The translations under genes and the position numbers were made by a program. A stretch of DNA of 64,000 nucleotides from Yeosuana aquiaggeris (GTDB lineage: Bacteria > Bacteroidota > Bacteroidia > Flavobacteriales > Flavobacteriaceae): NCBI RefSeq assembly GCF_044003965.1, contig NZ_JBAWKC010000001.1:124001-188000 (forward strand). Direction: 5' to 3'. Position 1 is the stretch's first letter; every line of letters begins with the position of its first letter. Below, piece by piece: positions 42,569 through 52,056 of the stretch. The notes beneath the pieces are model-generated. The model was not told where the DNA came from, did no database searches, and saw only the letters and a program-made list of their open reading frames with translations.

Positions 42569-44725
42569 ATGAAAAAATTAATATTAAACTTGTTTTTGCT
42601 TGTTTTGTTAATTGCTTGTAAAAAAGAGCTTTCTGAAAAAAATGTAGTAACCGTGAAGTATCCCGAAACTAAAACTGTTGATAGTGCTGACACTTATTTT
42701 GGTGTTGAGGTAAAAGACCCTTTTCGTTGGCTGGAAGATGATACTAGTAATGAAACTGAGGCATGGGTGAAATCTCAAAACAAAACTACTTTTGATTATT
42801 TAGAAAAAATTCCTTTTCGAGATAAACTTAAAGAACGTCTTTCAAAATTATGGAATTACGAAAAACTAAGCGCTCCTTTTGTTGAAGGCGATTATACCTA
42901 TTTTTCAAAAAATGAGGGTCTTCAAAATCAAAATGTATATTACAGAAAAAAAGGCGAAGGTAAAGCTGAAGTTTTTTTAGACCCAAATACCTTTTCTAAA
43001 GATGGGACTGTGTCGCTTGGAGGTATGAGTTTTTCGAAAAACGGAAAAATACTAGCATATGCTATTTCTGAAGGAGGAAGTGATTGGCGCAAAGTAATTG
43101 TCTTGGATGCTGAAACTAAAAACATTGTAGAAGACACCTTAGTTGATGTTAAGTTTAGTGGCATTTCCTGGTATAAAAACGAAGGTTTTTATTACTCAAG
43201 TTACGATAAACCAAATGGCAGTCAACTATCTGCTAAAACAGACCAACATAAAGTATATTACCATAAACTTGGAACTCCACAAAAAGAAGATCTATTAATT
43301 TTTGGTGGAAAACCGGAAGAAAAACATCGCTACATATATGGCACTGTTACTGAAGATGACAGGTACTTAGTGATCACACCAAGAATTTCCACCTCTGGCA
43401 ACAAACTTTATATTAAAGATTTATCAATACCAAATAGTAAACTAATCACCATTTTAGACCACACTGAAAGCGAAACTAATGTTATAGAAAATGAAGGCAG
43501 TACATTATTCCTTGTAACTAATCTTGATGCCCCTAACAAACGAGTAGTTAGTGTTGATGCATCGAATCCTACACCTGAGAACTGGGTGGATGTCATTCCT
43601 GAAACCGAAAATGTATTGAACATTTCAAAAGGAAGTGGTTATTTGTTTGCTGAATATATGGTAGATGCGCTTTCAAAAATAAAACAGTATGATTTTAAAG
43701 GCACGTTTATCAGAGATATTGAGTTGCCCGGTCCTGGTTCTGCAGGAGGTTTTTCAGGAAAAAAGGAAGACCCTACTTTATACTATTCCTTTACTAATTA
43801 TAATACGCCCTCAAGCATTTATGAATTAAATCCAACAACAGGTAAAACCGCGCTATATTGGAAGCCAGCAATAGATTTTAATAGTAATGATTATGAAAGT
43901 AATCAGGTGTTTTATACTTCAAAAGATGGCACAAAGATTCCCATGCTGATTACTTATAAAAAAGGACTTGAGTTAAACGGGAATAACCCAACCATTTTAT
44001 ATGGTTATGGTGGATTCAATATCAGTTTAACGCCTTCATTCAGTATTGCTAATGCTGTTTGGATGGAACAAGGAGGCATATTAGCAGTGCCAAATTTACG
44101 TGGTGGTGGTGAATATGGACGGAAATGGCATGATGCCGGCATACTTCAAAAAAAACAAAATGTGTTTGATGATTTCATCGCAGCAGGAGACTATTTAATC
44201 GCAAACAAATATACTTCCCATGATTATTTAGCCATTAGAGGTGGCTCCAATGGTGGTCTATTAGTTGGTGCGGTGATGACACAACGCCCTGATCTAGCTA
44301 AAGTGGCATTACCCGCCGTTGGTGTTTTAGATATGTTGCGCTATCACACCTTTACTTCTGGAGCTGGATGGGCTTATGATTATGGTACTTCTGAAGAAAG
44401 TAAAGACATGTTTGAATATTTAAAAGCTTATTCTCCTGTTCATAATGTAAAAGAAGGGGTGGAATATCCTGCAACTTTAGTGACTACAGGCGATCATGAT
44501 GATCGTGTGGTACCTGCGCATAGTTTTAAATTTGCGGCTGAATTACAGCGTAAACAAACGGGTTCAAACCCAACCTTAATACGAATAGAAACTGATGCGG
44601 GGCATGGTGCCGGAACTCCGGTTAGTAAAACCATTGAACAATATGCAGATATTTTTGGTTTTACCTTATATAATATGGGTTTTAAAGTCCTGCCGAGCAA
44701 AATAAAAGAAAAAATAAAAGGATAA
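42569..44725 (+). CDS. Prolyl oligopeptidase family serine peptidase (S9A), lipoprotein
   Basis: A 718-residue enzyme when started at ATG 42569, which places the lipobox LVLLIAC directly at the N-terminus; the -7 box lies between this and an alternative start at 42539. The N-terminal segment YPETKTVDSADTYFGVEVKDPFRWLEDD is typical of S9A. After a beta-propeller come ILYGYGGFNISLTPSFS, VPNLRGGGEYGRKWHDAG, RGGSNGGLLVGA (nucleophilic Ser), TTGDHDDRVVP (Asp) and AGHGAGTP (His). It cleaves proline-containing oligopeptides in the periplasm or at the outer membrane. Confidence 0.92.
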   Translation: MKKLILNLFLLVLLIACKKELSEKNVVTVKYPETKTVDSADTYFGVEVKDPFRWLEDDTSNETEAWVKSQNKTTFDYLEKIPFRDKLKERLSKLWNYEKLSAPFVEGDYTYFSKNEGLQNQNVYYRKKGEGKAEVFLDPNTFSKDGTVSLGGMSFSKNGKILAYAISEGGSDWRKVIVLDAETKNIVEDTLVDVKFSGISWYKNEGFYYSSYDKPNGSQLSAKTDQHKVYYHKLGTPQKEDLLIFGGKPEEKHRYIYGTVTEDDRYLVITPRISTSGNKLYIKDLSIPNSKLITILDHTESETNVIENEGSTLFLVTNLDAPNKRVVSVDASNPTPENWVDVIPETENVLNISKGSGYLFAEYMVDALSKIKQYDFKGTFIRDIELPGPGSAGGFSGKKEDPTLYYSFTNYNTPSSIYELNPTTGKTALYWKPAIDFNSNDYESNQVFYTSKDGTKIPMLITYKKGLELNGNNPTILYGYGGFNISLTPSFSIANAVWMEQGGILAVPNLRGGGEYGRKWHDAGILQKKQNVFDDFIAAGDYLIANKYTSHDYLAIRGGSNGGLLVGAVMTQRPDLAKVALPAVGVLDMLRYHTFTSGAGWAYDYGTSEESKDMFEYLKAYSPVHNVKEGVEYPATLVTTGDHDDRVVPAHSFKFAAELQRKQTGSNPTLIRIETDAGHGAGTPVSKTIEQYADIFGFTLYNMGFKVLPSKIKEKIKG

Positions 44726-44745
44726 ATAGAAACTTTTAAAAAGTA

Positions 44746-44777
44746 AAAATCGCTTGGAATCCAGGCGATTTTTTTAT
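44746..44777 (+). terminator. Terminator after the prolyl oligopeptidase gene
   Basis: AAATCGCTTGG pairs with CCAGGCGATTT, followed by TTTTTA; its T tract leads directly into the next promoter box. Confidence 0.75.
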
Positions 44778-44779
44778 AC

Positions 44780-44787
44780 TATTTTTG
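44780..44787 (+). promoter_or_regulatory. -7 box (TATTTTTG) immediately before the ABC ATPase start codon
   Basis: TATTTTTG ends only 4 bp before the ATG at 44792. A TTG at 44754-44756 lies 23 bp upstream of the box, at the edge of the allowed spacing. Transcription would start at or beside the ATG, giving an almost leaderless mRNA. Confidence 0.5.
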
Positions 44788-44791
44788 TACT

Positions 44792-45706
44792 ATGCTACAA
44801 ATCAAAAACATCTCATTTGGTTATAAAAACGCCCTAGTACTGGAGAACATTAGTTTTAATGTTAAGAAAGGCGAACACCTATCTTTAATAGGAGAAAGTG
44901 GCTCAGGGAAAAGCACCCTTTTGAAATTAATATATGGAACTTATGATTTAAATGAAGGACAAATTTTCTGGAATGATACTAAGATTTTAGGACCAAAATA
45001 TAACCTCATAATTGGTCCGGAATTCATCAAGTATGTGGCCCAAGAATTTGATTTAATGCCATTTACAACCGTTTCAGAAAACATTGGTGAATTTCTTTCT
45101 AATTTTTTTCCGGAAGAAAAACAAAAAAGGATTGCTGAACTTATAGAAGTTGTTGAATTAGAACCCTTCGCCAAAACAAAAGTGAAAGAATTAAGTGGCG
45201 GCCAAAAACAACGCGTAGCCTTGGCCAGGGCATTAGCCAAACAACCTCAATTACTATTACTCGATGAACCCTTCAGTCACATTGATAATTTTAAAAAGCA
45301 ATCCTTAAGAAGGAGCCTTTTTAAATACTTGAAAGAAAAAGAAATAACCTGTATTGTAGCGACTCATGACAAAGAGGACGTATTATCTTATTCAGACACT
45401 ATGATTGTTCTGCATGAGGCTAAAATTATTGCTAATGATACGCCTCAAAAGCTTTATAAAGACCCAAAACTGTCTCTTATAGCTTCTTTTTTTGATGAAT
45501 TTAATGATTTTGAACTTCAAGGTATTAAGTATGCGCATCAACTTAAAATTGTTCACCAATCAGATTTAGAAGGACGCGTAAAAACCTCTTATTTTATTGG
45601 AAACTCATGGCTAATAGAAGTGGAATATCATTCTAAAACCGTTTTTATTAAACACCATTCTCAATTAAAAGAAAATACCACTGTCTTTTTTAAAATATTG
45701 AACTAG
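44792..45706 (+). CDS. ABC transporter ATP-binding protein
   Basis: A 304-residue ATPase. It has Walker A GESGSGKSTLL, Q-loop VAQEFDLMP, signature LSGGQKQRVALARAL, Walker B LLLLDEPFSH and the H-loop His in VATHDKEDV. After about residue 225 there is a C-terminal TOBE-like extension (SYFIGNSWLIEVEYHSKTVFIKHHSQL) as in importers of the CysA/PotA type. No permease gene is adjacent, so its membrane partner is elsewhere. The gene is convergent with the MMPL exporter gene, with 1 bp between. Confidence 0.9.
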   Translation: MLQIKNISFGYKNALVLENISFNVKKGEHLSLIGESGSGKSTLLKLIYGTYDLNEGQIFWNDTKILGPKYNLIIGPEFIKYVAQEFDLMPFTTVSENIGEFLSNFFPEEKQKRIAELIEVVELEPFAKTKVKELSGGQKQRVALARALAKQPQLLLLDEPFSHIDNFKKQSLRRSLFKYLKEKEITCIVATHDKEDVLSYSDTMIVLHEAKIIANDTPQKLYKDPKLSLIASFFDEFNDFELQGIKYAHQLKIVHQSDLEGRVKTSYFIGNSWLIEVEYHSKTVFIKHHSQLKENTTVFFKILN

Positions 45707-45707
45707 T

Positions 45708-47960
45708 TTATTTGTCAAATGATTTTAATAAGGCGGGCAAATAAAAAATGTCAGTAATTAAAGCTATTGCGACGGTTATAGCGCATAGTAGTCCAAAATC
45801 TCTAACAGATGGCACCGCGCTTGAACTTATTATTAAAAACCCTGCCACTAAAGCTATAGTCGTTGAAAATAAAGCACTTCCTGTATAGTGCATGGCATTA
45901 TTCATTCTTTTTTCAGGTGAACCAGAAACAGTTTTACTTCGTCTGTACTTATATACTAAATGAATGGTATCATCCATCGCAATGCCTAACATTATAGGCG
46001 TAATCATGGCCGTAGTAACATCCAAGGGAATCTTTAAAAGACTCATAAAAATAGCCAAAATAGCTAATGGCAATATATTAGGAATTAACACTAACACGGT
46101 TGTTTTTATACTTTTTATAAAAAACCATAAACATAGAAAAGCTATAAAGAAAGCCGCAAAAAAAGACTTCAACTGTGTTTCTAAAATAAAATTGTTAAGT
46201 TTAGCAAAAACCACCGCGAAACCATTTATTTTAAGTTGATAATCTTCTGTATTAAAAGTATCATCAAAATCATTCTGAATATCAAGGATGAGTTGTTCCA
46301 GCTGAGCGGTATTTATCTCTTTAAAACTTAGGGTAATACCAGCCGATTTAAAATCTTCTGAAAATAATTTAAAAAAACTATTATCGGCATTGTCAATTCC
46401 AGATAATGTACCCTCTATTTTTTCCTGCGACACATTACTGAAAGAAGCTAATTTAGATCGCTTTTCTAAAAACGATTTTATATTAACCATTGAAACTGGA
46501 GCAGAAATTAATGGGTTATTTTCAAGTTTTGTCTGAAAGTTTTCCAATAATGTTATGGCCTCTTTATTTAAAATAGTTTCTTCCTTGAGTGCCGTAATAT
46601 TTAATTGCAGTCTTGAGCTTCCGGACAACTGACTTTCAACTGCTCTTAAGTCTTGTTTTGCTTTTCCTTCAGCCAATAAATCAAGAGAGTTTGTGTCTAT
46701 TTTAACCTGAAACACCGCATATATTCCATAAATTAAAACAAGGGTAAATACTACGACAATACTTGTTTTATACTGTGATGTAACTCTATTGAGCCATACT
46801 ATAAAATTAGTTTGGCCGATATTTTTAATTGAAAAAACAGGTTTAGATGTTTCAAAATTGGAGCTCATAAAACTAAAACCTATAATGGTTATAACATAAA
46901 CCAAAAGAAAGCTCAATATTAAACCTATACATGTAAATATCCCCATGTTTTTAAAAGCTGGCAACGGCGATAAGTATAAAGCAAAATATCCCACAAATGT
47001 TGTTAAGGTTGTATAGAAACATGGCGTGAAACTCTTACGAACAGTTAGTGTCAATAACTCAATTTTATTGAACTTCTTATTGACTACGCCTTCTTTATGA
47101 TAAATATTAATAATATGTACCGCATCACTTACACTATACACCATAAGAATGGTTGGAATAAGCATTGAAATCATATTCAATGCAAAACCTAAAGAGGTAA
47201 TGATCCCAAACAAAAGTGTTACTGGAACAGCAACGGCTAATAGTGAAACCATTAAATAACGCCTGTTTGGCAGTAAAAACAACAACATTAACGTAATGAC
47301 TAATACCGTTAAAACCCCAAAAATCAGGCTTTCCTTATAAATTCCTTTACTATATGCTTCATTTAAAACTGGTGGACCCGTTAAATGATAATTATCAAAA
47401 TGCTTTTCAATAATACTTGTAAGCTCTCCTAATATTAATTGCCGTTTTTGTTCAATCGTTGGTGTTGGATTAAGTTGAACATAGAAAAATAGATTTTTAT
47501 AATCCTTAGATACTAGTTGAGATGTTATATTCGGTAATTTTGAAAATAGGTTTTTTAATCCATTTTCACTTCTCTTCGAGTTATATAAATCGTCAAAAAT
47601 AATTTTTTGATTAGCATAAATAGGATATTTGGCTTTGGCGAGGCTAAATGAGGTTTTTACATATGACAGTGAATCTATTGCCTCATGAAGTCTGGATAAC
47701 TGATTAATTTCATTTTCGTCAAGAGCATTCTCAACCGGAAACATGGCAATAAATATTTCATCAGAACCAAATTTTTCTTGAAACTCAATGTAGGCCTTAT
47801 AACTAGGGTCATCTTCCAAAAACCAGATAGTCAATGAATTGTCTATTTTGAGTTTTTTAAGTGTTTGATACCCTGAAACACTCATTAAAACAGCCAGAGT
47901 AGCAATTATAGCAATTCTATACTTAATAATATGCTTTATAATCCGCTCTATTTGCTTCAT
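45708..47960 (-). CDS. MMPL/RND-superfamily exporter
   Basis: A 750-residue inner-membrane protein with two homologous halves. Each has one helix, a large periplasmic domain and a five-helix bundle: KYRIAIIATLAVLMSVSGYQTLKKLKIDNSL, then SLIFGVLTVLVITLMLLFLLPNRRYLMVSLLAVAVPVTLLFGIITSLGFALNMISMLIPTILMVYSVSDAVHIIN, and again in the second half with MITPIMLGIAMDDTIHLVYKYR. The D-D/S-D residues in the fourth helices are expected to carry protons. Related proteins export lipids, hopanoids or siderophores. The substrate here is unknown. Confidence 0.88.
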   Translation of the reverse strand: MKQIERIIKHIIKYRIAIIATLAVLMSVSGYQTLKKLKIDNSLTIWFLEDDPSYKAYIEFQEKFGSDEIFIAMFPVENALDENEINQLSRLHEAIDSLSYVKTSFSLAKAKYPIYANQKIIFDDLYNSKRSENGLKNLFSKLPNITSQLVSKDYKNLFFYVQLNPTPTIEQKRQLILGELTSIIEKHFDNYHLTGPPVLNEAYSKGIYKESLIFGVLTVLVITLMLLFLLPNRRYLMVSLLAVAVPVTLLFGIITSLGFALNMISMLIPTILMVYSVSDAVHIINIYHKEGVVNKKFNKIELLTLTVRKSFTPCFYTTLTTFVGYFALYLSPLPAFKNMGIFTCIGLILSFLLVYVITIIGFSFMSSNFETSKPVFSIKNIGQTNFIVWLNRVTSQYKTSIVVVFTLVLIYGIYAVFQVKIDTNSLDLLAEGKAKQDLRAVESQLSGSSRLQLNITALKEETILNKEAITLLENFQTKLENNPLISAPVSMVNIKSFLEKRSKLASFSNVSQEKIEGTLSGIDNADNSFFKLFSEDFKSAGITLSFKEINTAQLEQLILDIQNDFDDTFNTEDYQLKINGFAVVFAKLNNFILETQLKSFFAAFFIAFLCLWFFIKSIKTTVLVLIPNILPLAILAIFMSLLKIPLDVTTAMITPIMLGIAMDDTIHLVYKYRRSKTVSGSPEKRMNNAMHYTGSALFSTTIALVAGFLIISSSAVPSVRDFGLLCAITVAIALITDIFYLPALLKSFDK

Positions 47961-47988
47961 GAAAATTCTCCGAGAAAGGAACTATTTA

Positions 47989-48450
47989 TTACACAATTTT
48001 TGTTATTGCAAAAGTACTGTTTCCAAATTCAATATGGTCTCCAACTTCTTTAGTTAACAACACTTTTGCAATAGGCGTTGAAAAAGAAATAGCGTAAAAT
48101 TTCTCGCTTTTATAAGTCAACTCTCCAGCGCTAATGGCCATAAAATAATTATGCTTTGAGGTATAGACCAAACTCCCTAAAAATATTTTTTTAGAAACAG
48201 TTTCAATATTAACTTTTAGAAGCTCTTGTTTTAATTTTTGTATCTCTGCTAACTGCTGACCCAGTTTTTCTCTTTCTAATTGAAGCATGGCCCGCCCAGT
48301 TTCGTGTTTATCACCTGCACTGCTTTTTGTTTCAGAATCTAAAGACTCTTGAATATCAGTTATGGTGTTTTTTATGGCCAATAACCGGTGTTCTATAAAA
48401 TCAGAACATTGATTAAATAGTTGCTTTTTAAGCTCAAATTTACTTTTCAT
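47989..48450 (-). CDS. GreA/GreB C-terminal-domain-like protein
   Basis: A 153-residue protein: a coiled coil at residues 20-75 (LAIKNTITDIQESLDSETKSSAGDKHETGRAMLQLEREKLGQQLAEIQKLKQEL) and a small beta-domain like the FKBP-type end of Gre factors (KKIFLGSLVYTSKHNYFMAISAG, FYAISFSTPIAKVLLTKEVGDHIEFGNSTFAITKIV). In Flavobacteriia such proteins are often mislabelled 3-oxoacyl-ACP synthase; nothing in this sequence supports an acyl synthase. A role at RNA polymerase is possible but unproven. The start overlaps mtgA by 11 bp. Confidence 0.65.
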   Translation of the reverse strand: MKSKFELKKQLFNQCSDFIEHRLLAIKNTITDIQESLDSETKSSAGDKHETGRAMLQLEREKLGQQLAEIQKLKQELLKVNIETVSKKIFLGSLVYTSKHNYFMAISAGELTYKSEKFYAISFSTPIAKVLLTKEVGDHIEFGNSTFAITKIV

Positions 48451-49138
48451 TCTTTTGATTGTAGTCTAATGGTCCAAAGAAATTCATTTGACGTACAATC
48501 CAGTTTTTTCTGCCTTGTATATAATTTGTTGCTGGATTAGCTCTATAACGTCTGGGATTTGGAAGAATCGCTGCTATTGCAGCAGCTTCGTTTCTATTCA
48601 ATTTAATAGCAGGCTTTTTAAACCAGAATTGGGAAGCAGACTCGGCACCATATACCCCATTGCCCATTTCAATACTATTTAAATACACTTCCATGATGCG
48701 TTCTTTAGACCAAAACAATTCTATAAGAAACGTAAAATACGTTTCTAAACCTTTTCTAAACCAACTTCGTTGCGGCCACAAAAAGACATTTTTAGCCGTT
48801 TGCTGGCTAATAGAGCTTGCGCCTCTAATCCTTTTACCCTTTTTATTGTGCTCGACAGCCTTTTCAATGGCTTCCATATCAAATCCATTATGAGTCAAAA
48901 AATTTTGGTCTTCACTACAAATAACAGCTAATTGTAAATTTTTTGAAATAGCTTCAATGGGTACCCAGTCATGTTTTAAAACAAGTTTTTTGTCATCTTG
49001 TAGCTGTTCAACATTTCTGATTAACATTAAAGGGGTAATGGGCACGGGTACCCACTTGAATACTATAACTATGACTATTGAAAACCCAAATAACCAAAGC
49101 ATTAATTTAAAAATGTATTTAAAGAATCTCTTAATCAT
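48440..49138 (-). CDS. mtgA: Monofunctional biosynthetic peptidoglycan transglycosylase
   Basis: A 232-residue GT51 enzyme anchored by one N-terminal helix (FKLMLWLFGFSIVIVIVFKWVPVPITP). The catalytic Glu is in CSEDQNFLTHNGFD, followed by RGASSISQQTAKNVFLWPQRSW, KERIMEVYLNSIEMGNGVYGAE and AAIAAILPNPRRYR. It polymerises lipid II glycan strands without a transpeptidase domain. The length is usual. It overlaps the Gre-like gene by 11 bp. Confidence 0.95.
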   Translation of the reverse strand: MIKRFFKYIFKLMLWLFGFSIVIVIVFKWVPVPITPLMLIRNVEQLQDDKKLVLKHDWVPIEAISKNLQLAVICSEDQNFLTHNGFDMEAIEKAVEHNKKGKRIRGASSISQQTAKNVFLWPQRSWFRKGLETYFTFLIELFWSKERIMEVYLNSIEMGNGVYGAESASQFWFKKPAIKLNRNEAAAIAAILPNPRRYRANPATNYIQGRKNWIVRQMNFFGPLDYNQKNEK

Positions 49139-49230
49139 TTTGATCTAATATTGGAGTAACGACTATTATTGATTGCCTTTAACAGCGTTCACAAAGTAAT
49201 TCATTTAATTTATAAACTCAATAACTATTT

Positions 49231-50370
49231 TTAAAGTAATCTGGAAGATTTTTTATAAACTACATTTCTTTCCTCCAGATAATTCATGAAATAATTAAAA
49301 CATACTTCGTGTTTCCCAACTAATTCTGGAGGAAAAACGCCCTTCTCATTAAAAAGACCCTCTAAGAATAGATTGGCTGCGGCTGTTGCTGTATATCCGG
49401 TTGTTCTGGACATGGACGCTGTATTTGTCTCAGAATTATATTCATCATACAAATTATAAACGACTTCTTCCAATTGACCATTTTTATTTTTACCCTTTAC
49501 CGTGACTCTCATAACAGTTAATTCTTCTTCTTTCTCTCCAAGCTTCCATTCATGAAACAGAATTTTACTGGTAAAATCTAACGGAGATATTGCCTTTCCT
49601 TGAATTTCAATTTTATCATTGCTAAAAAACCCACTTTCTTTTAAAACCCTTATATATTCAACATGTCCTGGGTAACGCAACGTTTTTTCTTTCATGTTTG
49701 GAATATGGGACATGGTATGAATAATGGATCTTAACCCATCAGAATTAAAAGACTCTAATGTCCCGATTCTTTCAAATTCCACATAGTCACAATCTGTTAA
49801 GGGTTCTCTAATAACCTCGTGTCCGTTCTCTACATATCTGGCCGGACGCGTATATTCTTCAATAACATCAATTGGAGAAAAAGGTGCTTTATAACAAAAT
49901 GGCCATTTTTTTATCTTTGGTAGTCCTCCAACCAAACATTCAAAATCCGTCAATTTCATTTTCTCATTATAATAGCCTAAAATAATATTATCCATTCCAG
50001 GAGCAACGCCGCAATCCACAATAGCTGTTACCTTTTTCTCTTTTGCCAAAGCATCTAAATCCAAAGAGTTTTCCGGAAAAAAAGAAATGTCTATAACATC
50101 CCTTTCACTTTCTATAATGGTTTTTAAGGTTTCAAAGCCTAGGAAACCAGGAACTGCGCATATCACTAAATCATGTTTGATAATCGCTTTTCTAAGAGTT
50201 TCTTTATTTGTGACGTCAAGTTGCTCAACACTTAAAACCGGGCATTTTTGCTTGACCTTGTCTAATACCTTTTGATTAAGATCGGTTAAGGTAACCTTAT
50301 GTTTTGTTGAAAGATCAATCGCCATGGCACTACCAACCATACCGCCACCTAATACTATTATATTACTCAT
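49231..50370 (-). CDS. Saccharopine dehydrogenase-like NAD(P)-dependent oxidoreductase
   Basis: A 379-residue protein with a Rossmann fold (IIVLGGGMVGSAMAIDLS), a central VDCGVAPGMDNIILGYYNEK segment and a C-terminal domain with EEYTRPARYVENGH and TGYTATAAANLFLEGLF, as in saccharopine dehydrogenase or related reductases such as carboxynorspermidine dehydrogenase. It probably acts in lysine or polyamine metabolism. It is a single gene with about 250 bp upstream, where the accC terminator lies. Confidence 0.8.
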   Translation of the reverse strand: MSNIIVLGGGMVGSAMAIDLSTKHKVTLTDLNQKVLDKVKQKCPVLSVEQLDVTNKETLRKAIIKHDLVICAVPGFLGFETLKTIIESERDVIDISFFPENSLDLDALAKEKKVTAIVDCGVAPGMDNIILGYYNEKMKLTDFECLVGGLPKIKKWPFCYKAPFSPIDVIEEYTRPARYVENGHEVIREPLTDCDYVEFERIGTLESFNSDGLRSIIHTMSHIPNMKEKTLRYPGHVEYIRVLKESGFFSNDKIEIQGKAISPLDFTSKILFHEWKLGEKEEELTVMRVTVKGKNKNGQLEEVVYNLYDEYNSETNTASMSRTTGYTATAAANLFLEGLFNEKGVFPPELVGKHEVCFNYFMNYLEERNVVYKKSSRLL

Positions 50371-50582
50371 GTTGTTGCTTTTTAAAGGAGTATAAAATTA
50401 AAATAACTCTGGAAGTCATAAACAGCTATAATCCCGGAATCAAGACCCAAGGCATTTCATTTATTTTAGTTATTTTGTTTTCTAACATTTGATAAATGTA
50501 TTGATTATTTGATTAATAAAACAGGGGTTCCTTGGAATATTTATTGGGCATATTTACATTTTGTTTTTACAATAAAAGGCAT

Positions 50583-50614
50583 AAAAAAACTCCGAAATTT
50601 CATTCGGAGTTTTT
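50583..50614 (-). terminator. Terminator after accC
   Basis: On the minus strand AAAAACTCCGAA pairs with TTCGGAGTTTTT around a short loop and runs into a T tract; it lies 6 bp beyond the accC stop. Confidence 0.85.
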
Positions 50615-50619
50615 AGTAT

Positions 50620-51972
50620 TTATTCTTCTATTTGTTTTTCTATGACAAAATCTTCCATAAACTTGGTAGTATAATTACCTGCCAAATAATCCGGATGCTC
50701 CATAAGTTGTCTGTGAAAAGGAATGGTTGTTTTTATCCCTTCAATAACAAACTCTTCTAAAGCACGTTTCATTTTATTGATAGCCTCTTCACGCGTTTGA
50801 GCCGTGGTGATTAACTTAGCTATCATAGAATCATAATTTGGAGGTATAGTATACCCGGCATAAACGTGTGTGTCTAAACGCACCCCATGGCCTCCCGGCG
50901 CATGTAGCGTAGTGATTTTGCCCGGAGATGGTCTGAATCCATTATAAGGGTCTTCTGCATTAATTCGGCATTCAATAGCATGAAGTTTTGGTGTGTAATT
51001 CTTTCCAGAAATAGGCACTCCAGCAGCTACTAATATTTGCTCGCGTATTAAATCAAAATCAATCACTTGTTCAGTAATAGGATGTTCCACCTGAATACGC
51101 GTATTCATTTCCATAAAATAAAAATTTCTGTTTTTATCTACTAGAAATTCAATGGTTCCGGCTCCTTCATATTTAATGTATTCTGCCGCTTTAACAGCTG
51201 CATCACCCATTTTAGTACGCAATTCTGTAGTCATAAAAGGAGAAGGCACTTCTTCTGTTAATTTTTGATGACGTCGTTGTATAGAGCAATCTCTTTCTGA
51301 TAAATGACAGGCCTTTCCAGTTGAATCCCCAACCACTTGAATTTCAATGTGCCTTGGTTCTTCAATAAGTTTTTCCATGTACATACCGTCATTCCCAAAA
51401 GCCGCTTTAGCTTCTTGGCGTGCAGAATCCCAGGCATCTCTTAATTTTTCGGGTTTCCAAACGGCACGCATCCCTTTTCCTCCGCCACCAGCTGTTGCTT
51501 TAAGCATTACCGGATAGCCCACTTCTAGTGCTAATTTTTCACAAGATTCAAAGTTTTCTATAATGCCATCACTTCCTGGAACACAAGGCACTCCTGCTGC
51601 TTTCATAGTCGCTTTTGCAGAAGCTTTATCTCCCATTCTGTCTATCATTTCTGGAGAGGCTCCAATAAATTTGATGCCATGTTCGCCACAAATTTTGGAA
51701 AACTTCGAGTTTTCAGATAGAAATCCATATCCTGGATGGATAGCATCTGCATTCGTGATTTCTGCAGCAGCTATAATGTTTGACATTTTTAAATAAGACT
51801 CCGTACTGGATGGTGGGCCTATGCAAACTGCTTCATCAGCAAATTTAACGTGTAAACTTTCTGCATCTGCCGTAGAGTAAACCGCCACCGTTTTAATGCC
51901 CATTTCTTTACAGGTTCTGATAACACGTAACGCTATTTCTCCTCTATTGGCAATTAATATTTTTTTAAACAT
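50620..51972 (-). CDS. accC: Biotin carboxylase subunit of acetyl-CoA carboxylase
   Basis: A 450-residue enzyme that carboxylates biotin on AccB with ATP and bicarbonate, the first step of fatty-acid synthesis. It starts KKILIANRGEIALRVIRTCKEMGI. The ATP-grasp lid is ATAGGGGKGMR, with HLSERDCSIQRRHQKL and EMNTRIQVEHPITE following. It belongs to the fabH-accB-accC series, 84 bp downstream of accB, and is closed by a strong terminator. Confidence 0.97.
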   Translation of the reverse strand: MFKKILIANRGEIALRVIRTCKEMGIKTVAVYSTADAESLHVKFADEAVCIGPPSSTESYLKMSNIIAAAEITNADAIHPGYGFLSENSKFSKICGEHGIKFIGASPEMIDRMGDKASAKATMKAAGVPCVPGSDGIIENFESCEKLALEVGYPVMLKATAGGGGKGMRAVWKPEKLRDAWDSARQEAKAAFGNDGMYMEKLIEEPRHIEIQVVGDSTGKACHLSERDCSIQRRHQKLTEEVPSPFMTTELRTKMGDAAVKAAEYIKYEGAGTIEFLVDKNRNFYFMEMNTRIQVEHPITEQVIDFDLIREQILVAAGVPISGKNYTPKLHAIECRINAEDPYNGFRPSPGKITTLHAPGGHGVRLDTHVYAGYTIPPNYDSMIAKLITTAQTREEAINKMKRALEEFVIEGIKTTIPFHRQLMEHPDYLAGNYTTKFMEDFVIEKQIEE

Positions 51973-52056
51973 AACTTATTATATTAAAAATTTCAAATTC
52001 CAATCGCCCAATTCCAAATATTGGATTTCGAGATCTGGTATTGGAATTTTTAATGG

